Of a stretch of DNA of 64,000 nt, positions 22,410 to 33,779 are shown piece by piece. The DNA comes from Thinopyrum elongatum (Eukaryota; Streptophyta; Magnoliopsida; Poales; Poaceae). Position 1 is the first letter of the stretch; the number at the start of each line of letters is the position of its first letter. The DNA is taken from positions 33,004,755-33,068,754 of the forward strand of contig CM022299.1 of the NCBI GenBank assembly GCA_011799875.1, written 5' to 3'. The position numbers were made by a program, and so were the translations under genes. Under the pieces are notes generated by a model, which saw only the letters and a list, made by a program, of their open reading frames with translations, was not told the origin of the DNA and made no database searches.

Positions 22410-24778
22410 CTTCCGACCGGCCTCCGCTCGTCCCGGCGTGTCCAACGGCTCCGCAGAGACCGTGTGCCCACCCTCTAGCAGCTTCCCCCTCCAGTCTCTT
22501 CCTCGCCGCGCCGCGATGAGCTCCGCCACTGTACGCCCGTGACGCCATGGTCGTCTTCCTCTGTCTCCATCCTCCCCGAGCCCTCTCGAACGCACCCGAG
22601 ATCTCCCCACTCTTCCTATGTCCCTGTCGACATCGCGCCCTCCCTCCGTGTGTCGCCGAAGCGCCAGTGCGCCGATAAGCTCGCCACGGTGGCCGAGCTC
22701 ATCCACTCGCCGTCGGGCACCTATAAATAGGCTACCCTCGAGCCCTTCCCGAGCATCCCCAGCCCCGCAGCGGCCTCCTCTCTCCCCTAGATGCCTTCCC
22801 GACCCCTCAATCCATCGCCGGAGTTCCCCCTACCCTCCATTGGCCGCCCCGGCCGCCGCTCCCTCCGGCCAAAGTTCCGGCGAGCCACTCCTCCTCACTC
22901 CCTCATTTCATCTCCAGGAGAATCACCAGACTCCGGCGCTCATCCCCACCTCCTTGTGTCCTCGCGGGAGAAGACATATTTTGCCCAAAGGCGCTTTGTG
23001 TTAAACCAGCGAGGGACCTGTTTGTAGAGGTTTCTTTTACAGATTGGTCCCTGAACTTCATCGGGTCATATCTTTTTCGCTCCCAACTCCGATCCAGGTG
23101 AAACCAACGCTCACGTCTTCAGTTCGTCGAGCCCGTTCCGATGAGGTCAATTTCATATTGTTGATATATTCTAAAAATGGCCATTCCGAGAGAGAACGGT
23201 TTCCGGCGATCCTTTCTGTGGTTTCACCGCACTTCTTCCCGGAGTATTCATAGACCCCCAGGCAAGCCGACCATCTGATATATGCCCTAAAGCATTGCTC
23301 TGTGTTAATCTTGCATGTTTAATTAATGATTATGCCTGTGATAGAAATAATTAAACTTTTGTTAGACTGCACTTACTGTTTACATTACTTGCATTAGTTT
23401 GCTTTGTGATAATTCAAAACAATTTATTTAAATGCCTAGTTGCTATCATCTCAACTTATTCTGGTAGATAACCTTGCTTGCTAAATGATGGCTAAAACTA
23501 AACCTAGTCGGTTGATCCAGAGTCACCTGTCCGGACTTATCCGTGCAACCACATTTGCCATTATGGGACGGCCTTGACTTGGTCTGATCGCGTGCTCTTT
23601 TATCAGTACCACCAAATAGGGAAGGTTATGCGTGCGTGCTACCCTGGCCCGGTGGGCGACGATAACCTTGTGAGCTCAGTTGAGTTATTTGCCGGCGTCC
23701 CTGTTTGGGATAGTTTAGTTTGGCCATGACGGTGGCAGGTGTCACGAGGTGACACAGGGGCCACCCAGGGTAAGACTCCGGGGGAGGATGATTGCCAGTG
23801 GTACGGTGGAGGAGTCACGGGTTAGGCAAGTTTCGTTGGAGCAACCCTGGTCCACCCGAATGGGATCACAAGGTCAGGTGCTCCATGGTGTGGGTAAAGT
23901 GCGCAACCTCTGCAAAGTCTAGAAGCTATTCGAATAGCCGCGTCCACGGTATTGGACAGTCCGTCCGGACCTCACTAGGCGGTCAACCGTAACAGTAATA
24001 ATAATGATGGAAGAACTCGTCTTACGCCCAGAAGTACTCAGTGGATCGTGAGTATTCTTAGGGTTGTAAGGCAACCCGGAAGATAGTAAGTTTGTCAGAC
24101 TTGTAGTGCAGATGCATAGACATCAGGTGATGTCTGGAACATGATATGTTAGCCATGGGATGGCTATGAGATGAGTGGTCGGATGACCACATGATTTGGA
24201 TTGGATTTGGATCAGATTCAGATGGGATCATGAGAATGTTCGGAGTATGGAATATTTACTTAATATGCTTTACCTTACTGCATTTACTTCAGTAGTTATC
24301 TTGCTAAATAACCCTGCTATGGCATGATAATCAATATTGCTAGCTAGTTATGCCATGTCATGATAATTAATATTTCTCTAATAACAAATGCATGCTTGAA
24401 TGCCATGGATTGCTTTGCTTGGTGTATATGTTAGTTTGGTTTTCTGGCGAGTACATTCAAAAGTACTCAGCGGCCTTTAACGTGGCCAGGTTCACATAAG
24501 GATCCGTCATCCGTCAACGAGGAGCCGTAGCGTTCGCGGGCTAGGAGAGTAACCCAGTAAGATCCTTGTGGATTGGAGCCGCACCAAGACCATGCTGCCT
24601 TAGATAGAGCTTTTCCGCTGCCATCACTCTTGTGTAATATCATGTAAGACTTATATATCCATTAATAGAAATGCCTGTGTTCATGATACTTGTTATAAGC
24701 GCACATGCCAGAGTGATTTCCTGGGTTGGTATGTGCGGCGACCGTCTGGCTACAGTGGTAATCAGGTGGGGCGCCACA
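22410..24778 (+). mobile_element. Solo LTR A, right part, with TATA box
   Basis: Continues solo LTR A after the nested Gypsy element. A core promoter is likely at 22722-22729 (TATAAATA) inside a GC-rich stretch. It mirrors solo LTR B: 23240-23310 corresponds to about 56265-56330, and 23500-24778 to about 54391-55660. It ends GGCGCCACA at 24778. It lacks about 400 bases of tandem repeats that B has in the middle. The many short ORFs here are not supported. Confidence 0.8.
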
Positions 24779-25795
24779 AACAGGAGGAATCACTGGGGGT
24801 GGAGACGGGGAATGTATCGGTGATGAAGGTGGGGAAGGGGAAGGTGTCGTTGATGAAGGTGGAGAGTCATGCGATAAGGGAGGAGAAGAAACCATAGGAG
24901 AGCACATGGTCTGATCTGGAACATCGGGACGAGGAGTAGGAATACTGGGCACAGAGGGTGGTGTATCCGAAAATGTAAGAAAAGAGATGTCCTCCGTAGA
25001 AAAAGCCGAGGAGGATGGACGTGGGTAGAAGGGACGAGATTCATCAAAGGTCACATCCCAGGAAATACGCATCTGGTGACTGACAGGATCCCAACACCGA
25101 TAGCCCTTGTGCTCATCACTATATCCAAGAAAGACACACTCAATAGACTGAGCAGTCAATTTGGTGCATTCATGAGGGGCAAGCAAAACATAGCAAACGC
25201 AACCAAACAAACAGAGCACAGAATAATCAGGAGAACGACTTGAAAGACGCTCGAGAGGAATACCACCTTGTAGAGCAGCAGAAGGATGAATGTTGATGAG
25301 ATAAGTGGAAGTGGTAACAGCCTTAGCCCAGAAGTGGTGCAGGACAGATGCAGCAATCATCATTGCACGCGCCGTCTCAAGAAGGTGATGATGCTTGCGC
25401 TCAGCCACACCATTCTGAGCATGATCACCATGGCAAGAGAACTAAGTAAGTGTACCCCGCTCGGCAAGAAATCCTCGCAGTGAATGGGAGATATACTCAC
25501 CAGCTGAATCTGTGTCAAAAACACGAATAGGAGTGGAAAACTGGGTATGAACCATGGCAGCAATTTTTTTGTATATAGGTAAGACCTCACTACGAGAAGA
25601 CATGAAATAGGTCCAAGTATACCAAGAAAAATCGTCTATAAAGATAATATAGTAGCGATGACCCCCTTTTGAAGTGAAGGGAGTTGGACCCCATACATCA
25701 GAGTGAACGAGATCAAAAGGACGCTCGGACACTGACTCACTGTAAGGGTAGGGTAGTTGAATCAGCTTACCAAGCCTACAACCCAGACAATCCAA
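24779..25795 (-). pseudogene. Copia integrase and linker (upstream piece of the split polyprotein)
   Basis: Read minus from 25795. The integrase begins with the zinc-module tail '[17 protein letters not shown]', then '[18 protein letters not shown]' (first catalytic Asp) and '[20 protein letters not shown]' (second Asp). After a TAG stop at 25442-25444 come 'CHGDHAQNGVAERKHHHLLE' (catalytic Glu in 'GVAERK'), 'GCVCYVLLAPHE' and 'VECVFLGYSDEHKGYRCWDP'. A Pro/Ser-rich linker reaches 24779, where solo LTR A interrupts it. The DDE residues are all visible, but the stop and the LTR break the gene. Integrase would have inserted the element's cDNA. Confidence 0.9.
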
Positions 25796-26236
25796 CTAAG
25801 CGTTACTGGAGGCAGACCCCAGAACACCGCGATGAACAAAAGACGAGAGACGAGAACCACATAAATGGCCAAGACGATGATGCCACTGCTGAAAAGAGCT
25901 GGTAGATGCAGCTATAGGGGCTGCGAGACTGGCGGCGGTGGCAGTGGAGGGAAGACGAAGCCAGTCAAGCTCCTAGAGACCATCAGAGCATCGAGGGCCA
26001 GCACCAAGTAGAGCGTCCGTGTGACGATCCTAAACAGAACATGAATCAAAGTCTAGAATGACCCTACAACTAGATTCAACAATCTGACCACCAGATATGA
26101 GCTGCATGGTAAGTTGAGGAAAATGAGCGATAGAGGGAACATGAAATGAAGAAGTGCTAAGAGTGCCTCGACTAGCTATAGGGAGGGGAGTGCCATCAGC
26201 TGTAAGAACATGAACAGGAGACTCGACAATATTCAA
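25796..26236 (-). pseudogene. Copia protease / GAG-pre-integrase region, 5' truncated
   Basis: Upstream on the minus strand the sequence 'VHVLTADGTPLPIASRGTLS' and 'HFPQLTMQLISGGQIVE' is the part of Copia polyproteins just after the protease active site. The active-site D-S-G motif itself is missing, because the segment ends at about 26236 next to unrelated Gypsy sequence. Between 25796 and 26030 the GAG-pre-integrase region is present but interrupted by stops. No gag or 5' LTR of this element is in the window. Confidence 0.75.
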
Positions 26237-26246
26237 AAGTGCCAGG

Positions 26247-26344
26247 ATCCATCCTTCTTACTAACCAAGAGCACTGGAGAAGCGAAGGGGCTCGTGCTGC
26301 GACGAATAATGCCATTGTTCATCATCTCACAGATTTGCTTGTCG
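26247..26344 (-). pseudogene. Short Gypsy reverse transcriptase fragment
   Basis: Minus-strand translation gives 'EMMNNGIIRRSTSPFASPVL' followed by 'LVSKKDGSW', the N-terminal palm of Gypsy reverse transcriptase. It is only about 33 codons, fused on one side to Copia sequence. It is a relic from a different element than the neighbours. Confidence 0.75.
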
Positions 26345-26455
26345 CGGATGTCAAAGTGAAAGAATCGTAAGTTATATGAAAAGACGCTCTAGTATCAAGA
26401 ATCTATGGGGATGTACCTGGATGAGTAGAAGGTGGTTTCTCAGTGCCATAAGAGT

Positions 26456-26582
26456 TGACATGTCTCCAACGTATCTATAATTTTTTATTGTTCCATGCTA
26501 TTATATTATCAATCTTGGATATTTTATAAACATTTACAAGCAACTTTATATCATTTTTAGGACTAAGCTACTAACTTAGTGC
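26456..26582 (+). repeat. 5' end fragment of the Athila-type LTR family
   Basis: Starts TGACATGTCTCCAACG and follows the first ~125 bases of the LTR at 7791 (reverse complement) with few differences, then stops at the edge of direct repeat copy A. It is a truncated relic. The 110 bases to its left (26345-26455) show nothing I can name. Confidence 0.8.
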
Positions 26583-27140
26583 GGTCCGACACAGATTCAA
26601 TGCGGGCAGCGGTCGGAGTATACTTCTTGGTCACCGTGCCGGTGTTAATGCCATGCCTGCCAGCTGGCATGAATGCATGTAGGCAGTCGTTCGTCCAGTC
26701 ACGTCCGCTTTGACCGGCGTGATTGCATGGCAGAAGGTTCTAGAGCAGAGGGAGAGAGAGGGGTCTTGGGTGGCTTCACTGTTGTCAGAGCCCAACATGG
26801 CGGACATCCGGACTCCACAAACAACCCCTTAGTTCGGTGTCGGTTTGTCGGATTTCGCATGTCCGGACCACTCCGGACAAATTTGGTGACCGCCGTTTTT
26901 TATTCTTTTTATTTAGTGACCTAAAGCATCATAGCCAATTTCAAATATGAGTCGCATAGGATAAGGAAAACGAAAGATGTGCGCACAAAACAAAACGCAC
27001 GCGCAATGCGGTTCAATATTTTTGATGTACAGAAGTGGGTGCGGGTACAAGGGGTGCGCAGTTTTTGATTTGGCGACAAGAAAAAGTGGCATCCGACGAC
27101 GCACACATGCCAGCAAGCTAGCTAACCTCCTCAACTATCC
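26583..27140. repeat. Direct repeat copy A
   Basis: Aligns in the same orientation with 51727-52285: shared landmarks are 'gattcaatgc(g/a)ggcagc', 'tttggtgaccgccgtttttt', 'tgacctaaagcatcatag', 'gttgcataggataaggaaaa' and 'ggcatccgacgacgcacaca'. Similarity is moderate with indels, so the duplication is old. No coding potential is evident; both copies end in an AGCTAGCTAG-like stretch. Confidence 0.75.
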
Positions 27141-27764
27141 GAGTTGCATAGGATAAGTCCAGTCTAGGCTGTGTGTGCATTTTCTCTGCAATGTGGGCTG
27201 GCCAGTAACAATATTTTATGTTCGCTCAAAGAAGTGCAGCATTGGTCAAGTTTGAAATATATCGGCACACTGAGCTCAAACATGCAAATGGTTCATTGCG
27301 TAGTTAATACATCGTAGTTTATGGAGATAAGCAACCGATGTGCTAGAGCGATGTTGAACATTACATGGGAGAAAATAATCATATTGTTAGGGGTGAGGAA
27401 TAATATTTTTGTCCGTTCAAAGAAGTACACTATTGGGTGATATAAAAGAAAGAATGGTGAAGGCGATCGCCGTATACATAGACGAGCAAGTGGCAAAAGT
27501 TGGGTCTATGAGGCAAATGGATGGCACAATCCCCATTTTGAAACCTGATAGATGACCCCCCCCCCCATCTGTTGACAAAGAAAGGTGGGGCGGATTGCTC
27601 GTGGGGTCCACATGTCAGTACGGCGAGAATGTTAGAGTGGTAAGTGAGCGTAGGGTCCACATGTCAATATGGCCAATAGCATAGCATTCGTTTAAGAGGC
27701 TGCGGGGTGGCGTGATGCAACGCTTGACATGGAGCCGAGCAAGCGGTGATTTTTTTCCTTTTCC
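27141..27764. other. Unassigned single-copy-like sequence left of CACTA-1
   Basis: No ORF with family features and no repeat termini recognised. It contains a poly-C run near 27557 and ends with the ATA duplicated by CACTA-1 (27765-27767). It continues at 46677 on the other side of the element. Confidence 0.5.
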
Positions 27765-27767
27765 ATA

Positions 27768-28080
27768 CACTAGTAGAAAATAGGGCTTTTGTTGAGGCCT
27801 GGGTAAGGGCATTAATCCCGGTTCACTCACGAACCGGGACCAAAGGGTGCATCAGTCCCGGTTTGTGAGGCCAGGGCGCTGGCCGGGACTCGGAGGCCAT
27901 TGGTCCAGGTTCGTCTGACCCCTTTGGCCCGGTTCCAGACACGAACCGGGACCAATGGGCCTCGCTCCTGGCCCAGCACCTTTAGTCCCAGGCCCATTGG
28001 TCTTGGTTCGTGTCTGGAACCGGGACCAAATGTTGTCCTTTAGTCCCGGTTTTAGCCATGAACCGGGACTAAAGATATCC
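27768..28080 (+). repeat. CACTA-1 left terminal and subterminal repeats
   Basis: Contains at least eight copies, in both orientations, of a core close to GGTCCCGGTT (transposase-binding type repeats). A near-perfect hairpin lies at 28038-28074: arms CTTTAGTCCCGGTT / AACCGGGACTAAAG, 14 bases each, with a 9-base loop. Confidence 0.85.
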
Positions 28081-28081
28081 T

Positions 28082-28463
28082 TATATATACCCCCGCCCCT
28101 GCCCGCGAACAGAGCCACTGCTCTATTTTTTTGGCCGGCCGTGGGAGAGGTGTGTGTTGCTCTAGCTCACCTCCAATGCACATGAGGTGTTCGATGAAAT
28201 GCCCGAGCCACACTTAAGCTTTCTCCTCTCGAAGCTCCTTGTCCAAGCTCCGTTTCCTCAAGATTTGTCTAGGTTTGTCGGTCCGTCCTGTCCCGTCCCC
28301 GTCCTCACCCCCATCGATCGCTCGCGCTGATCTCGTCGCCGGCACCATCGTGGTGAGCCTCTTCTTCTTATCTTCTTTCTAAAAGAAAAAATTTCTTACT
28401 TGTATGATTTAGATAGATACTTGTATAATTTTCTTAATTTTATTATTGTTTGTTATTATATAG
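28082..28463 (+). promoter_or_regulatory. CACTA-1 core promoter, leader and first intron
   Basis: A TATATATA box at 28082-28089 lies just inside the subterminal repeats. The leader follows, with a likely splice donor at 28352/28353 (GTG|GTGAGC) and acceptor at 28463 (TATATAG), giving a 111-base 5' intron. The same module, with few changes, is at 47783-48055 in CACTA-2, which supports it being functional sequence. Confidence 0.7.
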
Positions 28464-28467
28464 TGCG

Positions 28468-28910
28468 ATGGTTTTGGTATCCGCCCCCGTTGGCCCTCGT
28501 CCTGTCTATGATTCGGATGTGGAATATTATCTTTTACAACTATTTGTTTCATTTAGTGTTTATGACAATTATGCCGACCAACGTGACATAGATGTTTTTA
28601 TCTTGGATGTATGTGAACCGGAAATTCCAACCGACCCTCTTGTCGAGAGGTTAAATTAGTCGAAAAAGAAAATGATTACTAGAAGAAAAAATTTAGAAGA
28701 ATTGAGGAGGAGAATATGGAATTGGAGTTGCATGGTGCGGATGTCGTCGATGATCACAAGATCAAGATAGGTAAAATGCGCTTGAAGATTAGAAAGATTA
28801 AAAAATATGCCATTCATACTGAGGATTGGTATCATTATGCCATTGGATCAATTGTTACCTTAGTTGCGATTATGATCGCATTTGTTGTTGCATTGAAATG
28901 GTTTACATAG
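28468..28910 (+). pseudogene. Small CACTA-encoded protein with C-terminal transmembrane segment, broken
   Basis: The ORF opens at ATG 28468, right after the leader intron ('MVLVSAPVGPRPVYDSDVEY'). It runs to TAG 28657-28659; then a frame change and a second stop (TAG 28680-28682) separate it from the C-terminal half starting near 28700. That half is charged and coiled-coil-like ('KIGKMRLKIRKIKKYA') and ends in a hydrophobic helix, 'GSIVTLVAIMIAFVVALKW', at the very C terminus, consistent with a tail-anchored membrane protein. I recall similar ORFs in Triticeae CACTA elements but know of no assigned function. It is not part of the transposase as far as I can see. Confidence 0.65.
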
Positions 28911-29128
28911 TTTCAATGTATGTTTTAATTAGATGCTCTAGAGGGCTATATGTTGTTCAATGAGAACTATGTATGAACTTTATGTATTTATTTTTTCAGT
29001 AATAACATTTGATCACTACTGTTCTTTGGTTTTAATGTGATGATGAACTTATATTAATTTGGTCTCTTCTCTATTCATGATGTTCTGTAATTGTTTTTGA
29101 CACACTTAATTATATATAATGCACGCAG

Positions 29129-32100
29129 ATGAACCGGCAATGGATGTACGGTGATAGACGCACCTCCGAGTACATTAAGGGCCTGCATAATTTTCTCGAA
29201 GTGGCTGAGGCAAACAAGTAGAATGGTTTTATCTGTTGTCCATGCCCTATGTGTGGGAATACGAAGGCTTACTCTGATTCGAAAACCCTTCACATACACC
29301 TGCTTGAGAAGGGTTTCATGCCACACTATAATGTTTGGACCAAGCACGGAGAAAGAGGGGTTATGATGGAAGACAACAAAGAAGAAGAGGATGATGACAA
29401 CTATCCGCCCCCTGAATACGGTGATGCTGCAATGGGGGAAGCTGAAGATCAAGAGGAACCAGACAATGTGCCCGATGATGATCTTCGCTGAGTCATTGTT
29501 GATGCACAGAGAGAATGCGAAAGTGAAAGGGAGAAGTTGAAGTTCGATCGCATGTTAGAGGATCACAAAAAATGGTTGTACCCAAATTGCGAAGATGGCA
29601 ACACAAAGCTCGGTACCGCACTGGAATTGCTGCAATGGAAGGCAGAGAATGGTGTAACTGACAAGGGATTTGGGAAGCTACTGAAAATATTGAAGAAGAA
29701 GCTTCCAAAGGATAACGAATTGCCCGACGTACCTACGAAGCAAAGAAGGTTGTCTGCCCTCTAATATTAGAGGTGCAGAAGATACATGCATGCCCTAATG
29801 ACTGCATCCTCTACCGCGGCGAGTACGAGGAATTGAACGCATGCCCGATATGCGGTGCATTGCGGTATAAGATCAGACGAGATGACCCTGGTGATGTTGA
29901 GGGTGAGCGCCCCAAGAAGAGGGTTCCTGCAAAGGTGATGTGGTATGCTCCTACAATACCACAGTTGAAACGTCTGTTCAGAAACAAAGAGCATGCCAAG
30001 TTGATGCGATGGCACAAAGAGGACCATAAGAAAGACAGGAAGTTGAGAGCACCCGCTGACGGGTCGCAGTGGAGAAAAATCGAGAGAACGTGGGGGGACT
30101 TTGCAGGTGACGCAAGGAACGTATGGTTTGGTTTAAGCGCGGATGGCATTAATCCTTTTGGGGAGCACAGCAGCAATCATAGCACCTGGCCCGTGACTCT
30201 ATGTATCTATAACCTTCCTCCTTGGTTGTGCATGAAGCGGAAGTTCATTATGATGCCAGTGCTCATCCAAGGCCCTAAGCAACCCGGCAACGACATTGAT
30301 GTGTACCTAAGGCCATTAGTTGAAGAACTTTTACAGCTGTGGAATGGAAAAGGTGTACGTGTGTGGGATGAGCACGACCAGGAAGAATTTGACCTACATG
30401 CGTTGCTGTTTATAACCATCAATGATTGGCCTGCTCTCAGTAACATTTCAGGACAGACAAACAAGGGATACCACGCATGCACGCACTGTTTAGATGACAC
30501 CGAAAGTATATATTTGGACAAATGCCGGAAGAATGTGTACCTGGGACATCGTTGATTTCTTCCGACCAACCATCAATGTCGAAAGAAAGGCAAGCATTTC
30601 AAAGGCGAGGCAGATCACCGAAAGAAGCCCGCCGTCCGTACTGGTGATCACATACTTGCTATGATCAATGATTTACAAGTAATCTTAGGAAAGGGTCCCG
30701 GCGGACTATCTGTTCCGAATGACGCCGAACGACGCGCACCCATGTGGAAGAAGAAATCTATATTTTGGGACCTACCCTATTGCAAAGACCTAGAGGTCCG
30801 CTCTATAATCGACGTGATGCACGTGACGAAGATTCTTTGCGTGAACCTGCTAGGCTTCTTGGGCGTGTATGGGAAGACAAAAGATACACCGGAGACACGG
30901 GAGGACCAGCAACGTGTGCATAGAAAAGACGGCATGCCTCCAAAGCAGTATGAAGGTCCTGCCAGCTACGCTCTTACCAGAGAAGAGAAGTAAATCTTCT
31001 TTGAATGTCTGCTCAGTATGAAGGTCCCGTCTGACTTCTCGTCGAATATAAAGGGAATAATAAATATGGCAGAGGAAAAGTTCCAGAACCTAAAGTCTCA
31101 TGACTGCCACGTGATTATGACGCAACTGCTTCTGGTTGCATTGAGGGGGCTTCTACCGAAAAACGTTCGATTAGCCATTGTGAAACTATGTGCATTCCTC
31201 AATGCAATCTCTCAGAAGGTAATCGATCCAGAAATCCTACCAAGGTTAAGGAGTGATTTGGTGCAATGTCTTGTCAGTTTCGAGCTGGTGTTCCCACCAT
31301 CCTTCTTCAATATCATGACGCACGTCCTAGTTCATCTAGTCGACGAGATTGCCATTCTGGGATTTGTATTTCTACACAATATGTTCCCCTTTGAGAGGTT
31401 CATGGGAGTCTTCAAGAAATATGTTCGTAACCGTGCTAGGCCAGAAGGAAGCATCTCCACGGGCCATCAAACAGAGGAGGTCATTGGGTTTTGTGTTGAC
31501 TTCATTCCTGACCTTAAGAAAATTGGTCTCACTCAATCGCGGTATGAGAAGAGACTGACTGAAAAAGGCACGCTAGGAGTGGACTCAATAATATGTAGGG
31601 ATGGGCATTCTTGGTCTCAAGCACACTACACAGTTCTACAGAATTCTACCTTGGTGACCCCGTATGTCAATGAACACAAGAATATGCTGCGCTCCAAACA
31701 CCCGGAGCAGTGTGACGACTGGATTACATGTGAACACATCAGGACTTTCGGCAGTTGGTTGCAAACACATCTCATGGGTGACAACACTATTGCAGATGAG
31801 CTGTACTCATTGGCCAGGGGACCATCTTCGACTGTATTGACTTACAAAGTGTACGAGATAAATGGGAATACATTTTACACCATCGCCCAAGATCAAAAGA
31901 GCAGCAACCAAAACAGTGGTGTCCGCTTTTATGCAGCAAACAACAGGGGAAAGGACACATATTATGGTTACATAGTGGACATATGGGAACTTGACTATGG
32001 ACATGATTTTAAGGTCCCTTTGTTTCGATGCAAATGGGTTAATCTGTCAGGAGGCGGGGTACAGGTAGACCCGCAGTACGGAATGACAACAGTGGATCTG

Positions 32101-32427
32101 AACAATCTTGGGTACACAGACGAACCATTCGTCCTAGCCAATGATGTGGCGCAGGTTTTCTATGTGAAGGACATATCTAGCAAACCGAGAAAAATAAAAG
32201 ATAAGGAAGCGAATACATCATACGATGAGGCAAAGCGCCACATAGTTCTTTCAGGGAAAAGAGACATCGTGGGAGTGGAGGGCAAGACAGACATGTCTGA
32301 AGATTATGAAAAGTTTCATGAAATTGCTCCCTTCAAAGTCAAGGCTGACCCAAGCACCCTGTTAAACGATGAAGATTATCCATGGTTACGGCGCAATAAG
32401 CAAGGGACACACGCGAAGAAAAAGTGA
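29129..32427 (+). pseudogene. TNP2-type CACTA transposase, four in-frame stops and one frameshift
   Basis: Begins at ATG 29129 just after a splice-acceptor-like AG ('MNRQWMYGDRRTSEYIKGL'), the transposase-associated N-terminal domain. 'CPCPMCGN' marks its zinc-like motif and 'LHIHLLEKGFMPHYNVWTKH' follows. A second zinc-like motif, 'IHACPNDCILYRGEY...CPICG', is near 29780-29865. The Transposase_21 core covers about 30060-30990 ('PWLCMKRKFIMMPVLIQGP', 'GYHACTHC'). The DUF4218 region (31018-31600) and DUF4216-like C-terminus ('DEPFVLANDVAQVFYVKD') complete the family order. Stops are at 29219, 29489, 30553 and 30991, and a frameshift lies near 29735. Two stops would be CGA to TGA, one CAG to TAG. 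The last 469 codons (31018-32427) are open. It would have bound the termini and excised the element. Confidence 0.92.
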
Positions 32428-32544
32428 AGACTTTCTCTCCACAACTATTTTGATGATGCCTTTGATCTAGAATATCACTGCAGTTACATGTCAAGAAATA
32501 AAATGCCTTTTGTAACAGATGAGTTTTCGTCCTAAACCCTGATA

Positions 32545-32877
32545 CTATGTGGGTGAAATGATGATACCATGCCAACTTTCAACCTTTTCAGAGTTCATTT
32601 GTAGTGCTTTTCAATTTCAGGGTCATTTAGCTCAAAAAACTCAGTAAATGCTGAAAAATACCAAATGAAGTCAGAAAGGGTTGAAAATTTATGATGTGGC
32701 TTTTAATGGTGTATTTTGAACACACAAAAAGTCTGGAGTTCAAATAAGTTCAAAAAAATAAAATCCCTTTGTAACAGATGAGTTTTCGTCCGAAACCCTG
32801 GTACTTCGACAGAGATTGTCCATTTTGTACATGAAGTGCATCCAGTTTTTGCCGTAACCCTCTCAACTTTTTACCAC
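32545..32877 (+). repeat. CACTA ~335-base repeat, copy 1
   Basis: Starts 'atgtgggtgaaatgatgata' and ends 'ctcaacttttt(a)ccaca'. Further copies: 39854-40188, a partial one at 40190-40280, and in CACTA-2 the end of one (49680-49862) followed by the start of another (49866-49950). It is non-coding. Confidence 0.85.
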
Positions 32878-32907
32878 ACTAGATGACCCGGTTGCGCCAA
32901 TGACGCA

Positions 32908-33007
32908 AGAACCCAGTTAGAAACGATGTTAGTAGGGAGTAAGTAGATGTAGATGGCTCAAGAACCAGTTAGAAACGATGTTAGTAGGGAGTAAGTAGAT
33001 GTAGATG
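32908..33007. repeat. Tandem duplication of ~48 bases
   Basis: The block containing 'agttagaaacgatgttag' and 'tagggagtaagtagatg' occurs twice back to back, nearly identical. Tight conservation suggests a recent duplication. Confidence 0.8.
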
Positions 33008-33318
33008 ACAATGTAATATGAATTGTATTAATTTAGATCGGTTTTCAGATGGAAACAATACAATGTTCGGAAAGGGGAGTACTGTTACGTGTATATAATG
33101 TCAGATACAATAATAATGTTTTAAGCACGCAGTTTAGTATAAATAGTATCTGCGTTCGTAGTGCGAAACTATACATAGGCAACCGGACAGCTTATTTAAA
33201 GCCAAAGGCCAAAAGGCTCCACGAGAATTACAGTTCAAGTAACATCAGAGACCTCAAAGATAAAGAATATTACAATCATGCCAAGTGCTGAGAGACAAAA
33301 ACACCACCAATAGTTGCT

Positions 33319-33705
33319 TCACCAACTGCCACCATGACGCGCAGCGCTGACCACGTGTCTAGCATGACTGCTGGTCTTGGTTCCATCGACCAGTTCATGG
33401 TATGCGTCATGTTCCTCTCCCCACTGTACTGAAGTGAGAACACCTTGGGCTCCATCTTCGCGGTGGCTCACACTACAGCTTGGCAGCGAAGCGGCTCCTG
33501 CTGCAGCTCGGAGGTGCTCCGGCTCCATCTGCATCTCAGCTCCTGCTGCAGCTCGGAGGTGCTCCGGCTCCATCTGCATCTCAGCGAACCGGCAGCTCGG
33601 AGGAGCTGCGCCTCCATCTGCATCTCAGGCGGCCCAGCAGCTCCCGCTGCAGCTCGGAGCTCTGGAATCGGCAGATGGCACCGCCCTTGCTTGTATCCGC
33701 GACCC
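33319..33705 (-). pseudogene. Gene fragment with 15-residue tandem repeats
   Basis: The minus frame 33579-33319 contains two exact copies of a 15-residue unit ('EMQMEPEHLRAAAGA'), encoded by a 45-base DNA repeat at about 33496-33586. Two more diverged copies are upstream (to about 33660) in a shifted frame. After the repeats comes a non-repetitive tail, 'SVSHREDGAQGVLTSVQWG', ending at a stop at 33319. I do not recognise the protein. The repeat is Ala/Glu/Met-rich and probably helical. The frameshift between repeat units argues that it is no longer expressed as one protein. Confidence 0.45.
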
Positions 33706-33779
33706 ACTGTGAGTGGAAGGAGAATCTCATTTCATTCTCGTAACTGCTTGGAGTGACTGCTGGCCTTTCAACAGGATGA

